From Parasedimentitalea psychrophila (GTDB lineage Bacteria > Pseudomonadota > Alphaproteobacteria > Rhodobacterales > Rhodobacteraceae), in the NCBI RefSeq assembly GCF_030285785.1, contig NZ_CP127247.1, positions 2,379,501 to 2,443,500 of the forward strand: a stretch of 64,000 bases of DNA, given 5' to 3'. Both the position numbers and the translations under genes were made by a program. The stretch's first letter is position 1. Each line of letters starts with the position of its first letter. The notes beneath the pieces were generated by a model. The model did not search any database, was not told where the DNA came from, and saw nothing but the letters and a program-made list of their open reading frames with translations. This document shows positions 1 through 8,324 of the stretch, in pieces.

Positions 1-29
1 TGCCAGAGTGATCTGATCTCACCCGGCAC

Positions 30-57
30 GGCAGGCAGGCAGGCAGGCAGGCAGGCA
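30..57. repeat. (GGCA)7 tetranucleotide tract
   Basis: Seven uninterrupted GGCA units are followed directly by eight A residues. The tract lies just beyond the ctaD terminator, outside any gene, so length changes would not alter a visible reading frame. It is a candidate for slipped-strand length variation. Confidence 0.9.
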
Positions 58-91
58 AAAAAAAGGCCCCGAAGCTGCTGCTCCGGGGCCT
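57..91 (-). terminator. Rho-independent terminator of ctaD
   Basis: On the minus strand an 8-bp GC-rich stem (AGGCCCCG at 64-71 pairing with 84-91) with a 12-nt loop is followed by a run of eight T (A57-A64 on the plus strand). It lies 23 bp past the ctaD stop codon, as expected for a monocistronic gene. Confidence 0.85.
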
Positions 92-113
92 ATTGGTTTT
101 CTGCGACCGCGCT

Positions 114-1787
114 TTAGTGCGCCGGAGCTTTGTCCCAGTCTTCCTGCTTTGGCAGGATTTCAAAGGTGTGCTCTGGTGGAGGCGACGACAGGGTCCACTC
201 CAGGGTGTCGGCGTATTCGTTCCAGTAGTTGTTCTGGGTAATCCGGGCGCCACGCAGCAGAGCGTAGATCACGATACCAAAGAACAGCAGGAACGAGGCA
301 AACGACAGGAACGCACCCAACGACGATACATAGTTCCAGTAGGCAAAGGCCTCAGGATAGTCGATGTAACGACGCGGCATGCCCTGACGACCCAGGAAAT
401 GCTGTGGGAAGAAGGTCACGTTGGCGCCGACGAAGAACATCCAGAAGTGCAGATGCGCGAATTTCTCGGAGTACTGACGACCGGTCATCTTGCCGAAGTA
501 GTAGTAAACCCCGGCAAAGATGGCGAACACTGCACCTAGGGACATCACATAGTGAAAGTGCGCTACGACATAATACGTATCATGATAAGCACGATCCACT
601 GCAGCCTGCGACAGAACCACACCGGTCACACCACCAACGGTGAACAGGAACAGGAAGCCAAAGGCGAACATCATAGGCGCTTTGAACTCGATCGAGCCGC
701 CCCACATGGTGGCGATCCAACTGAACACCTTGACGCCGGTTGGCACCGCGATGACCATGGTGGCCAGCATGAAATAGGCCTGTTGGTTCAGCGACATACC
801 GACAGTGTACATATGGTGCGCCCAAACCACGAAGCCCAGAACACCAATTGCGATCAACGCCCAAACCATTGGCAGGTAGCCAAACACCGGCTTGCGAGAG
901 AAGGTCGCGATGACGTGGCTGATGATACCAAAGCCAGGCAGGATCACGATGTAGACTTCGGGGTGACCAAAGAACCACAGGATGTGCTGATACAGGATCG
1001 GATCACCGCCACCGGCGGCATCAAAGAAGGTGAAGCCGAAATTGCGATCCATCAGCAGCATGGTGATGGCACCGGCCAGCACTGGCAGCGACAGCAGGAT
1101 CAACCAGGCGGTGATGAAGATCGACCAGCTGAACAGTGGCACCTTGAACAGGGTCATGCCGGGGGCACGCATGTTCAGGAAGGTGGTGATCATGTTGATC
1201 GCGCCCAGGATCGACGAGGCCCCCGAGACGTGCACGGCGAAGATCGCCAGATCGAGAGAAAATCCGCCTTCGTTGGTGGACAGCGGTGGGTACAGAACCC
1301 AACCAACGCCCGAGCCGAGCTGGTCGTTGCCGCCAGGGCTGAGCAGCGAGGCCACACCCAGCGATGTCCCGGCCACATAAAGCCAGAAGCTGAGGTTGTT
1401 CAGCCGTGGAAAGGCCATGTCAGGCGCGCCGATTTGCAGCGGCATGAAATAGTTGCCAAAACCACCAAACAGGGCGGGAATGACCACAAAGAACATCATC
1501 AGAACGCCGTGATAGGTGATCAACACGTTCCAGAGGTGCCCGTTCGGGGTGCATTCCAGGGTCGAGTCGGCGAACATACGTGCGCCTTCAAGACACATGT
1601 ACTGAACGCCGGGTTCCATCAGTTCAAGCCGCATGTAGACGGTGAACGCGACAGAGATCAGACCGACAAGCGCCGAAACGACCAGGTAGAGAATGCCGAT
1701 ATCTTTATGGTTCGTACTCATGAACCAGCGGGTGAAAAATCCCCGCTCGTCAGCATGATCGTTACCATGAATGGCTGCGTCTGCCAT
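114..1787 (-). CDS. ctaD: Cytochrome c oxidase subunit I (aa3 type)
   Basis: This is the catalytic subunit of the aa3-type terminal oxidase. It sits in the cytoplasmic membrane, where it reduces O2 with electrons from cytochrome c and pumps protons. The 557 residues match the usual family length. Family motifs are clear: GHPEVY with the CuB/Tyr-His region near residue 275, the following HHMYTVG segment, and the haem-ligand HFHYV near residue 410, within about 12 hydrophobic helices. ATG 1787 is chosen because AGGAGG lies just upstream. The gene stands alone between its terminator and a perfect Fnr-type box about 100 bp upstream; coxB/ctaC and coxC/ctaE are not adjacent. Identity is seen directly from motifs; oxygen control is inferred. 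Confidence 0.97.
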   Translation of the reverse strand: MADAAIHGNDHADERGFFTRWFMSTNHKDIGILYLVVSALVGLISVAFTVYMRLELMEPGVQYMCLEGARMFADSTLECTPNGHLWNVLITYHGVLMMFFVVIPALFGGFGNYFMPLQIGAPDMAFPRLNNLSFWLYVAGTSLGVASLLSPGGNDQLGSGVGWVLYPPLSTNEGGFSLDLAIFAVHVSGASSILGAINMITTFLNMRAPGMTLFKVPLFSWSIFITAWLILLSLPVLAGAITMLLMDRNFGFTFFDAAGGGDPILYQHILWFFGHPEVYIVILPGFGIISHVIATFSRKPVFGYLPMVWALIAIGVLGFVVWAHHMYTVGMSLNQQAYFMLATMVIAVPTGVKVFSWIATMWGGSIEFKAPMMFAFGFLFLFTVGGVTGVVLSQAAVDRAYHDTYYVVAHFHYVMSLGAVFAIFAGVYYYFGKMTGRQYSEKFAHLHFWMFFVGANVTFFPQHFLGRQGMPRRYIDYPEAFAYWNYVSSLGAFLSFASFLLFFGIVIYALLRGARITQNNYWNEYADTLEWTLSSPPPEHTFEILPKQEDWDKAPAH

Positions 1788-1890
1788 TTGGTGCCTCCTG
1801 TTGTATGGCTAATGGCCCCGTGAGCGGACTCCGGGCACCTTGATTCATAGGGTTTTTAGAGTGGCAGAGCGGCGCCTTCAATGGTGGAGT

Positions 1891-1904
1891 TTGATCTGGA
1901 TCAA
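1891..1904 (-). promoter_or_regulatory. FnrL/Anr-type box upstream of ctaD
   Basis: The sequence TTGATCTGGATCAA is a perfect TTGAT-N4-ATCAA dyad, the recognition form of Fnr-family oxygen regulators. It lies 104 bp upstream of the ctaD start, and about 180 bp from the divergent HIT gene at 2087. Control of ctaD is the more plausible reading. The rest of the 299-bp intergenic region shows no other feature. Confidence 0.7.
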
Positions 1905-2086
1905 GAAAAATTGACGCGCCCCCCCTAAGGGTCGCTTGAAAAAGCACTTTGAGACGCCAATGGTATGCCGGAAAAGCACTTTTAGCGCCTGTCGCCGCCT
2001 TGAAGCCGTTTGCATGGCGGCAGAGTGTGATACTGAAATGCCGAACGGGGCCGCCCTCGGGCCCCAGCCATGTAAGGAACGACCAG

Positions 2087-2518
2087 ATGTATGATCCGGA
2101 CAATATTTTTGGCAAGATTTTGCGCGATGAGATTCCTGCAACACGGGTCTATGAGGATGACGACACCCTGGCCTTTATGGATATCATGCCGCGCGCCGAA
2201 GGCCATGTGCTGGTCATTCCCAAAACCCCCTGCCGCAACATGCTGGATGCGACCGCCGAGCAGATCGCCGCGGTGATGAAGACGGTTCAGCTCCTGTCGC
2301 GGGCGCTGATGGTGGCCTTTGACGCGGATGGGATTACCCTGCAGCAGTTCAATGAGGCCGCCGGCGGCCAGGAGGTTTTCCATCTGCATTTTCACCTGCT
2401 CGCCCGTCACCAGGGCAGCCGCCTTGGGGCGCCGGGACAGCTGGGTGACCAGGTCGAAATCCAGCAAAACGCAGAAAAAATCCGAGCCGCGTTGTCGGCG
2501 GTCCAAGGTGACGTGTGA
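2087..2518 (+). CDS. HIT-family nucleotide hydrolase
   Basis: A 143-residue histidine-triad protein, expected to hydrolyse AMP-linked small molecules such as adenosine phosphoramidates in the cytosol. The triad region reads FHLHFHLLAR near residues 96-105, fitting the H-x-H-x-H-xx family signature, and the N-terminal NIFGKILRDEIPA segment is typical of bacterial HinT-like proteins. ATG 2087 is preferred over the longer open frame from 1949 because homologous sequence begins there and AAGGAAC precedes it. The gene is divergent from ctaD and appears single. The physiological substrate cannot be told from sequence. Confidence 0.93.
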   Translation: MYDPDNIFGKILRDEIPATRVYEDDDTLAFMDIMPRAEGHVLVIPKTPCRNMLDATAEQIAAVMKTVQLLSRALMVAFDADGITLQQFNEAAGGQEVFHLHFHLLARHQGSRLGAPGQLGDQVEIQQNAEKIRAALSAVQGDV

Positions 2519-2785
2519 TGCATGTGAGGGCACCCTCTGTGGCTGAGTAAGTCCGTGGAGAGGATGTGCAATTTAAATACCAATTCCCCTTTTTTGGGTG
2601 ACGTTAGGAAAGCCTGTAAGTAATGGAAGAGTAATTTGCCGAATGGCAATAAATGTTTGATTACTGGCTGCGAGCGGTTATGGTTTTGGTCGATGTTGTT
2701 TTTGTAAGATGTTGTTGCCGTAGAAAAGTTTGGCGCGCGTTTGGTTTATACAGTGAGGCCGATTTTATCTATATTGGGGAACGAT

Positions 2786-4528
2786 GTGACCATTGCGCGG
2801 CAGATATGGGCTTTGTCTCAGGAACAGACGATCGCTGCCATCTATGAAACGGTGATTCGAGCTGAGTTATGTGATCGTTTCACCCGGCCTTCAGTCAATG
2901 AACTGGTTGGATCTTCTTCTTTTTTTGCGGCAGCGTCTCAGCTGTCGCCGAGTCTAACCGATCCGGATTTGAAGCCGCATTTTGTGCGCGCGGCCGAAAT
3001 CCTGGAGCAGCTCTGGGTCAGGTCTGGCCGACCAGAGCCTGTTCAATTTTTTGAGGGTAGTGACAATTATTGGGTATTGTTAACTGCCTCTGGCAACCTG
3101 TGCCGGGCCAGTCGGGCGGCGCGAGCCACCTGGCGTGGCAGCGAAAATTGCGGCCCGGAGGATGGCGGGCTGGACGCTAGCGGGCTGGCGGGTCTTGGTC
3201 TAAATGGCCCGGCGCAGGCCCGGATCGCGCAAAGTCTGACCCAACTCAGGCAGCAGCAAAACCGGGAGATGGTCCCGGAAATCTTGCCGACCGCGGATTT
3301 GTCGCGCAAATTGATGTGCCGGACCGTGCAGTGCGGCGTCGGCTTGCAGGCCACCTATGGTTTGATGATTGAAGCTCTTGATTTTTGCTGGTCCAGCCGC
3401 GCGGAGGAAATGCTGTCGGCGACCTTTGCTCTGCACCGGCAGGAAATTCAGCTGCTGGCGGGGCTTCTGGGTGGTAAAGCTCTGAGTGATATGGCCAGCC
3501 CGACCCCTGGCGGAATTGCCAGTCTCAATGCGCAATTGCAGACCATCGTGGCCAAGTCCGGGGCACCAGGCCTTGCTGAAATGTTTCGGCTGTTCTGTTT
3601 TTTGATCGCCGAAGTCTCCTCGGACGTGAGGATCGCCAGGGGCGAGGTCGCCCCCGCCGAGGGCGAGATTGAAATTTCTGACAACAACATGCAGTTTTTC
3701 AAACTGGGCGCGGAAACCGGGCAGCCGGTCATTTTCCTGCATGGGCTGGTGGATGGGATCGCCGGGGTGCAGCGGCTTCAGTCTCAGTTTAGAACCGGTG
3801 GGTTCCGGGTCTATGCACCGCTGCGATGTGGATACGGTCAATCTGGCCCGGTGCCGCCGGTTGAATGCGGAATTGATGTGTTCATTGATCAGCTGGAATC
3901 CCTGATCGAGCGCGAGAACCTGCGACGGCCTATCCTGTTGGGGCATCGGGGGGGGGCTGCATTTACCCATATCGCCGCCCGCCGCCTGCGTGACAGGGTG
4001 GCCGGGGCTGTCATCGTCTCGGGGGTAACCCCGGTGCGGAAAATGAGAGAATTATCGGCGCTGCCAGGGTATTCTAGGATGATTGTGTCGGCTGCGGCTT
4101 ATGGCCCGGGACTGATGCCGTTGGCGGTCAAGCTCTGGGCGCGATCCGTTCGCCGGAATGGGCCGATGACCCTGTTGAGACAGAAATCGCGGCCTGCCGC
4201 CAAACGGGCGGATTGCCACAGTGATCCCCAGTTGGCGGCGCTTTTGCAGGCCAGTCACGATCTGACTCTGCACCAGGGCGGAGCTGGTTTGATAGCAGAT
4301 GCCCATTGGGTTGTGAGCGACTGGTGCCGTCACATTGACGGGCATTCAGCGCCGGTTGTCTATCTGCATGGCGACGATGATCAGGTGACGTCGGTTGAAC
4401 GGCTGCAGCAGGCTATGGGCGGGCGCAAAAATGTGCAGGTGCGGCTTTGCCGGGACGGTGGCTCGATGCTGCTATACTCGCGCCCGGAACTGGTGCTTGC
4501 CGCGCTTGAAGAGCTGGCCGGGACTTAG
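2786..4528 (+). CDS. Alpha/beta-hydrolase-fold protein lacking the nucleophile; likely regulatory
   Basis: About 580 residues in two parts. Residues 1-290 are a helical region I do not recognise. Residues 300-580 are an alpha/beta-hydrolase fold with the strand GQPVIFLHGLVDG, a nucleophile-elbow position and the acid-loop strand APVVYLHGDDDQV. The elbow reads GHRGG instead of G-x-S-x-G, so Ser is replaced by Arg near residue 388. Where the catalytic His is expected the sequence reads DGGSMLLYSRPELV, with no His. Catalysis by the usual triad is therefore unlikely, and a ligand-binding or scaffold role is inferred. The start is uncertain: GTG 2786 has GGGGAA upstream, and TTG 2741 is an alternative. 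The 267 bp before it hold no gene. Confidence 0.75.
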   Translation: MTIARQIWALSQEQTIAAIYETVIRAELCDRFTRPSVNELVGSSSFFAAASQLSPSLTDPDLKPHFVRAAEILEQLWVRSGRPEPVQFFEGSDNYWVLLTASGNLCRASRAARATWRGSENCGPEDGGLDASGLAGLGLNGPAQARIAQSLTQLRQQQNREMVPEILPTADLSRKLMCRTVQCGVGLQATYGLMIEALDFCWSSRAEEMLSATFALHRQEIQLLAGLLGGKALSDMASPTPGGIASLNAQLQTIVAKSGAPGLAEMFRLFCFLIAEVSSDVRIARGEVAPAEGEIEISDNNMQFFKLGAETGQPVIFLHGLVDGIAGVQRLQSQFRTGGFRVYAPLRCGYGQSGPVPPVECGIDVFIDQLESLIERENLRRPILLGHRGGAAFTHIAARRLRDRVAGAVIVSGVTPVRKMRELSALPGYSRMIVSAAAYGPGLMPLAVKLWARSVRRNGPMTLLRQKSRPAAKRADCHSDPQLAALLQASHDLTLHQGGAGLIADAHWVVSDWCRHIDGHSAPVVYLHGDDDQVTSVERLQQAMGGRKNVQVRLCRDGGSMLLYSRPELVLAALEELAGT

Positions 4529-4549
4529 GTCCGGGCTTGCCTGCTTTGG

Positions 4550-5203
4550 TCAGCGCGTCTCGAAGACCTGTTCAAAGCTGTGACGCAGGGCGAGGTCGAG
4601 GTCATCCATGCACACCGGCAGGCCCAGATCAATCAGGCTGGTCACCCCGTGCTCGGTAATGCCACAGGGCACAATGCCGTCGAAATGGCTCAGGTCAGGG
4701 TCCAGGTTGATCGAAATGCCGTGGAAACTGATCCATTTCCGCAACCGGATACCGATGGCGGCAATCTTGTCCTCGGGTTTGGCGCCAGCGGGCGTCAGAG
4801 GCTTGTCGTGCCGCTCCACCCAAACACCAACCCGGCCTTCGCGGATGTGCCCGGTCACGTTGAACTGGCTCAGCGCAAGGATCACCCAGTGCTCAAGCTG
4901 TTGCACAAAACGCCGGACGTCATGGCCGCGCTTGCCAACGTCAAGCATCACATAGACCACCCGTTGCCCCGGTCCATGATAGGTATACTGACCGCCGCGT
5001 TTGCTGGCGTGGACGGGAAAACGATCCGGGTCGGTTAAATCCGCAGGCTTGGCCGAGGTGCCGGCCGTATACAGCGGCGGATGTTCAACCAGCCAGATGC
5101 ATTCACGGGCCTCGCCGGCCGCGATGGCGGCAACCCGGGCCTCCATAAAGTCGACCGCGGCTTCATAGCCCGTCAGCCCATCACTGGTAATCCATTCAAC
5201 CAT
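4550..5203 (-). CDS. lipB: Lipoyl(octanoyl) transferase
   Basis: LipB moves octanoate from acyl carrier protein to lipoyl domains of pyruvate and 2-oxoglutarate dehydrogenases and the glycine cleavage system (EC 2.3.1.181). Over 217 residues the family blocks are visible: [12 protein letters not shown], the Lys-containing [12 protein letters not shown], and [12 protein letters not shown] with the catalytic Cys. ATG 5203 is chosen because the family N-terminus ([18 protein letters not shown]) starts there; the open frame extends 57 codons further upstream without homology. It converges with the hydrolase-like gene, 21 bp apart, and is probably constitutive. Confidence 0.95.
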   Translation of the reverse strand: MVEWITSDGLTGYEAAVDFMEARVAAIAAGEARECIWLVEHPPLYTAGTSAKPADLTDPDRFPVHASKRGGQYTYHGPGQRVVYVMLDVGKRGHDVRRFVQQLEHWVILALSQFNVTGHIREGRVGVWVERHDKPLTPAGAKPEDKIAAIGIRLRKWISFHGISINLDPDLSHFDGIVPCGITEHGVTSLIDLGLPVCMDDLDLALRHSFEQVFETR

Positions 5204-5563
5204 GTTCTGCCCGCATTTTTGCTTGTTCCTCGTGATAGGGGCATTCGGGCGATGGTTGCCAGTCTTTTTTGAGATGGTGGGGTAGGGAGATGGGGCAGGG
5301 AGATGGGGCAGGGTGGTGCGCTGCCAGCCGATAAAGGATTTGAGAGTCTTTCGAAGGCTCAGGACCAGACCCACACGCGACCAGAGCTCTTCCCGGCTTC
5401 AATTGTGTGCTGTCCACCCGGTTTTGAGGTCTTGTCGGCAAGCTGAGATGGCGGTTGAATTTGGCGGCGTCAGGGATCTGTGCAGAAACTGCAAAAGCGG
5501 GTGGTTTTTGACTTCACATCACCGCGCGGCTCGTCTATACGGCGCCCTACCAAGCCTGACAGT
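5204..5563. other. Intergenic region without a supported gene
   Basis: The 360 bp between lipB and tRNA-Leu contain a tandem 13-mer GGGAGATGGGGCA (5285-5310) and no ORF with credible coding character. Promoters of lipB (leftward) and tRNA-Leu (rightward) must lie here, but I cannot assign boxes with confidence. Confidence 0.5.
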
Positions 5564-5649
5564 GCGGTCGTGGCGGAATGGTAGACGCGCAGCGTTGAGG
5601 TCGCTGTGGGGTAACACCCGTGGAAGTTCGAGTCTTCTCGACCGCACCA
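5564..5649 (+). tRNA. tRNA-Leu (anticodon GAG)
   Basis: The 86-nt gene has a 7-bp acceptor stem (GCGGTCG/CGACCGC), a long variable arm as expected for a class II tRNA, and the anticodon stem-loop CAGCG-TTGAGGT-CGCTG, giving GAG (codon CUC). CCA is encoded. Its 3' end served as the integration site of the island at 5636-8339 and is restored intact at the left junction. Confidence 0.95.
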
Positions 5650-5650
5650 A
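5636..5650 (+). repeat. attL-like site within the tRNA-Leu 3' end
   Basis: TCTCGACCGCACCAA covers the end of the T-arm, the acceptor stem and CCA of tRNA-Leu. The identical copy at 8325-8339 has no tRNA body, as expected for the att site at the distal end of an integrated island. Confidence 0.8.
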
Positions 5651-5653
5651 ACT

Positions 5654-5676
5654 AGCCCCTTGAAGGGGCTGTTTTT
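5654..5676 (+). terminator. Terminator behind tRNA-Leu (island-borne)
   Basis: A 7-bp stem AGCCCCT/AGGGGCT with loop TGA is followed by G and five T. It lies just inside the island, so it probably arrived with the island and replaced the original tRNA terminator, a candidate for which is at 8343-8364. Confidence 0.8.
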
Positions 5677-5741
5677 CAACAATAACATGACGTTAGCCCG
5701 CCTCCTGATACACAAGTTGGGACACTTTGGGGACATTAAGC

Positions 5742-6295
5742 ATGGTTGTTGTTATGAAGCTCAAATACGTTGATGAATTGTCTGGGGGCCGTATGCGTTT
5801 CCGTCGCCGGTATCCTCAGTCGCTAGTTCAGACTCTGGGAGAGGCGGTTTTTCAGGTGGCCATGACGGCACGAGATGGAGCTGATCTCTTCACTGAGCAC
5901 GCGAAGCTTCTCGCCGAATATGAGAAAATCGTCTCCAAGGCCCAACGCGCTGCAGCAGGACAGGGGCAACTTTCCCCCCTTGAACATTGGCGTGAAGCCG
6001 TGAAGGAGGCCGAAGGACTCGTGGCGGATGTCTCTGGTGCCCGGAATGAGGACGAAGCTCGCCAAGTGGTAGCTGATGAGCTTGAGCGCCGAGGTGCTGA
6101 CCCTTTCCTTTATAGGGCTGTTGTTGAACCTGAGGCGAAAGAACCTCCGGTAACAATGCTTGATGCCAAGGAGATGTATCGTGTCGAGCGCATGGACGGT
6201 GCGAGCGGAAGAAATCAAAAGAATCGTTTAGAACGTATCTGCAGGCGCATGGAGGGTTCCTTAGGGCCTCTTAACAAGATCGCATTAGTGGACCT
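5742..6295 (+). pseudogene. Tyrosine integrase, N-terminal remnant truncated by IS3
   Basis: The reading frame starts about 90 bp from the tRNA-Leu 3' end. It resembles the N-terminal half of Rhodobacterales phage/island integrases: KLKYVDELSGGRMRFRRRYP at the start, then a helical stretch typical of the SAM-like core-binding domain. About 185 codons survive. At 6296 the IS inverted repeat begins, and the frame runs into IS sequence until 6416. The catalytic R-H-R-Y domain is absent and is not found beyond the IS, so it has been deleted. ATG 5742 and ATG 5754 are both possible starts. Confidence 0.8.
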
Positions 6296-6333
6296 TGGAC
6301 CTGTCCCGCTTTCGTTCCGCCCCTTGTGCTCAT

Positions 6334-7191
6334 TTAGGCGGCGATCTTTTCAAAAGCCAAGGGACTTTTCCAGCCTAATGCCGAGTGTCTCCGGCGGGGA
6401 TTATAGAACCCATTAATGTACTCGAAGATGGCGATCTCAGCAGCCCTGCGGGTTTGCCAAGAGTGCCGCCAGATCAATTCCGCTTTGATGGTTTTGAAGA
6501 AGGTTTCCATTGCGGCGTTATCATAGCAATTACCCTTGCCGCTCATGGATACCTTGAAGCCATACCGGCGCAGGATTTTCTGGTAATCCTGCGAGCAATA
6601 TTGGCTGCCCCTATCAGAATGATGGATGCATCCTTTGGGCGGCCTGCGCAGGGTTATGGCCATGTTCAGCGCCCGTATGGCCAGATCGCGCTTCATCCGG
6701 TTGCTGACAGCCCAACCGACCACGCGCCTGGAGTACAGGTCCAGAACCACGGCCAGATAGAGCCAGCCCTCGCGGGTCCAGATGTAGCTGATATCAACAA
6801 CCCATTTTTGATTGGGTCGATCTGCTGAGAAGTTCCGGTTCAGCAGGTTTGGCGTGATGTTGAACTTGTGATTGCTGTCCGTTGTGGCCTTGTACTTACG
6901 GGTTCTGACAACAGATATGCCGTTCTGGCGCATCAATCGGCCGACACGGCGGTGACCAATATCCAGACCAAGCTCTTTCAGTTCTTCGACCATTCTCGGT
7001 CGGCCGTAGCTCTGCAAACTCAGGCGGTGCTGCTCCCGGATGTGGGCCAACAGAACCATATCCCCACGTTGACGCTGGCAGGCAGGGCGTTTGCGCCAGG
7101 CTCGGTAGCCACGTGGGGTGACATCCACAATCCGGCAAAGTCGCTCTGTGGGAATGCTATTGCGGTGCTTTTCAACAAATGAAAACCTCAT
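6334..7191 (-). CDS. IS3-family transposase OrfB (DDE integrase domain)
   Basis: The 285-residue catalytic half of the transposase. An N-terminal HTH_21 region (YGRPRMVEELKELGL) is followed by an rve/DDE core with the Asp in VVDISYIW, the Asp in HSDRGSQY and the Glu in NAAMETFFKTIKAE; the C-terminus (NPRRRHSALG) is typical of IS3. Its ATG overlaps the orfA stop as ATGA. The orfB frame also stays open upstream across the A7 run in orfA, so the active enzyme is probably the OrfAB frameshift product. Confidence 0.95.
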   Translation of the reverse strand: MRFSFVEKHRNSIPTERLCRIVDVTPRGYRAWRKRPACQRQRGDMVLLAHIREQHRLSLQSYGRPRMVEELKELGLDIGHRRVGRLMRQNGISVVRTRKYKATTDSNHKFNITPNLLNRNFSADRPNQKWVVDISYIWTREGWLYLAVVLDLYSRRVVGWAVSNRMKRDLAIRALNMAITLRRPPKGCIHHSDRGSQYCSQDYQKILRRYGFKVSMSGKGNCYDNAAMETFFKTIKAELIWRHSWQTRRAAEIAIFEYINGFYNPRRRHSALGWKSPLAFEKIAA

Positions 7192-7463
7192 TTGCTTTGG
7201 TCCGCAAAGAAGATTGTTGCTTTTTTTAGCAGCTCCCTCTCCTCACGTAGAAGGCGGTTTTCCCGGCGAAGGCGCTCGTTCTCATTGGCCAGTTCCTGAT
7301 CCTCTTTCGAAACAACGTCCGCGTCACGATAGGTTCTGATCCACTTGCACAGGGTGGACATACCAACCCCAAGATCGGAGGACACCTGTCGGCGGGTCAG
7401 CCCGCTGGTCAGTGCGATCCGCACTGCGTCGCGTTTGAATTCTTCGGATGGTCGTGGTGCCAT
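7188..7463 (-). CDS. IS3-family transposase OrfA (HTH and leucine zipper)
   Basis: A 91-residue DNA-binding subunit. Residues 1-50 form the HTH_Tnp_1 domain (EEFKRDAVRIALTSG, then a helix-turn-helix), and residues 58-85 a leucine zipper with heptads through NENERLRRENRLLREERELL. Near the end, codons CTA AAA AAA GCA give an A7 slippery run (plus strand 7221-7227). Slipping by -1 there enters the open orfB frame without a stop, the usual way IS3 elements make OrfAB. Confidence 0.93.
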   Translation of the reverse strand: MAPRPSEEFKRDAVRIALTSGLTRRQVSSDLGVGMSTLCKWIRTYRDADVVSKEDQELANENERLRRENRLLREERELLKKATIFFADQSK

Positions 7464-7526
7464 GGTGTATCTCCTTTGGGGCAGAATATGCTCTCAAAGG
7501 GGCGGAACAATACCGTGACAGGTCCA

Positions 7527-7860
7527 GTTTGGGTCTATTCTTCCCTTTTGCATACATAAATGTCAGATGGATGAGAACATCCAAGCGGAACTCATTGGAT
7601 TGCAGCTCAGGCAAAGTCGTCATGCCGCCAAGGGTCGCAATGCAATCATGAAAACGACATTTCGTAAGTGCTCTCCGGACGACTGGGTATTCTGCACCGT
7701 AATCTTTGAAGTAATGGCTCTGCTTGGGTGGAACGAAATTCTCCGGGTCAAAGTCTTCATCCAAAGAAACGATCGCAGAGTGGGCATCAGGCAGACCGCC
7801 TTTGCCTTTGATAAAATCAGAAATCGCTTGAAAAAAATCTTCTTCGTCTGACATCAGCAT
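7527..7860 (-). pseudogene. Truncated island cargo gene, unknown function
   Basis: About 111 codons starting MLMSDEEDFFQAISDFIKG, acidic and without a family I recognise. The frame is cut at its 3' end by the right IS inverted repeat and then runs through IS sequence as an artefactual tail. It points toward the integrase remnant, so the two were probably separate island genes joined by loss of the intervening DNA. ATG 7854 is an alternative start. Confidence 0.55.
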
Positions 7861-8324
7861 CTCGCTAGTAAATGTGGGAAACCGAGCTCATAGTCTTTTT
7901 CGCTAATCCACCGGTGATTGTTCAAGTTTTTTTGCTACCTGTCACATCCTAGAAGGATGAATGGCCTTTTCTTGCAAATGTTTAGCTTGACCCTGCATCT
8001 GTGCTTCATCGCTTGTAAAGCCGTTCGAGTCCATCGCTTGGTATCGTAAAAGTTGCAGTTCCCAAGAAAGATCTTCCCAATAAAAACAGTCAAGCTTCAA
8101 CAAATGCTGCACTATGGACCGATTACTGCTTTGGCAAAGGGCGGATGAGCAAATTTATAGGCATGCCTTCAAATTTGTCTGGGCTGACGCGAAGATACTT
8201 GCCTTCTGCCCCCCCTTTATGGGACACAGAACGGACCCGCAATGGGACACAGAGGGGCGGCGCTTCTTGTTAATGTCGTTGGAAAACAAAGCGTTACAGG
8301 TGTGATGGTTGCGCTGGCAAGGCG
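7861..8324. other. Right end of the island, no clear gene
   Basis: I see no supported complete gene between the truncated cargo gene and attR. The octamer TGGGACAC occurs twice (8220-8227 and 8243-8250), and once near the left end (5718-5725), a layout that would fit integrase arm-type sites. An open frame on the minus strand crosses this region from the HTH ORF further right. Confidence 0.4.

Larger units (their letters stand above)
6296..7526 (-). mobile_element. IS3-family insertion sequence (1231 bp)
   Basis: Terminal inverted repeats begin TGGACCTGTC at both ends and match imperfectly over about 28 bp (6296-6324 against 7526-7498 reversed), including a shared GTTCCGCCCCTT block. Two overlapping frames, orfA and orfB, fill the element. 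The flanks (CCT on the left, GTT on the right) show no 3-bp target duplication, consistent with a deletion or rearrangement at one end. The copy looks complete. Confidence 0.92.

Noticed and set aside
552-1823. 423-codon plus-strand ORF opposite ctaD
   Set aside because: Antisense shadow of ctaD with His/Gln/Arg-rich composition and no family features.
4022-4032. GGGGTAACCCC as a repressor operator
   Set aside because: It lies within the hydrolase-like coding sequence, lacks the arm spacing, and is far from phage genes.
6293-7529. Target-site duplication flanking the IS3 element
   Set aside because: The three bases on either side (CCT and GTT) differ for all plausible end placements, so no duplication is claimed.
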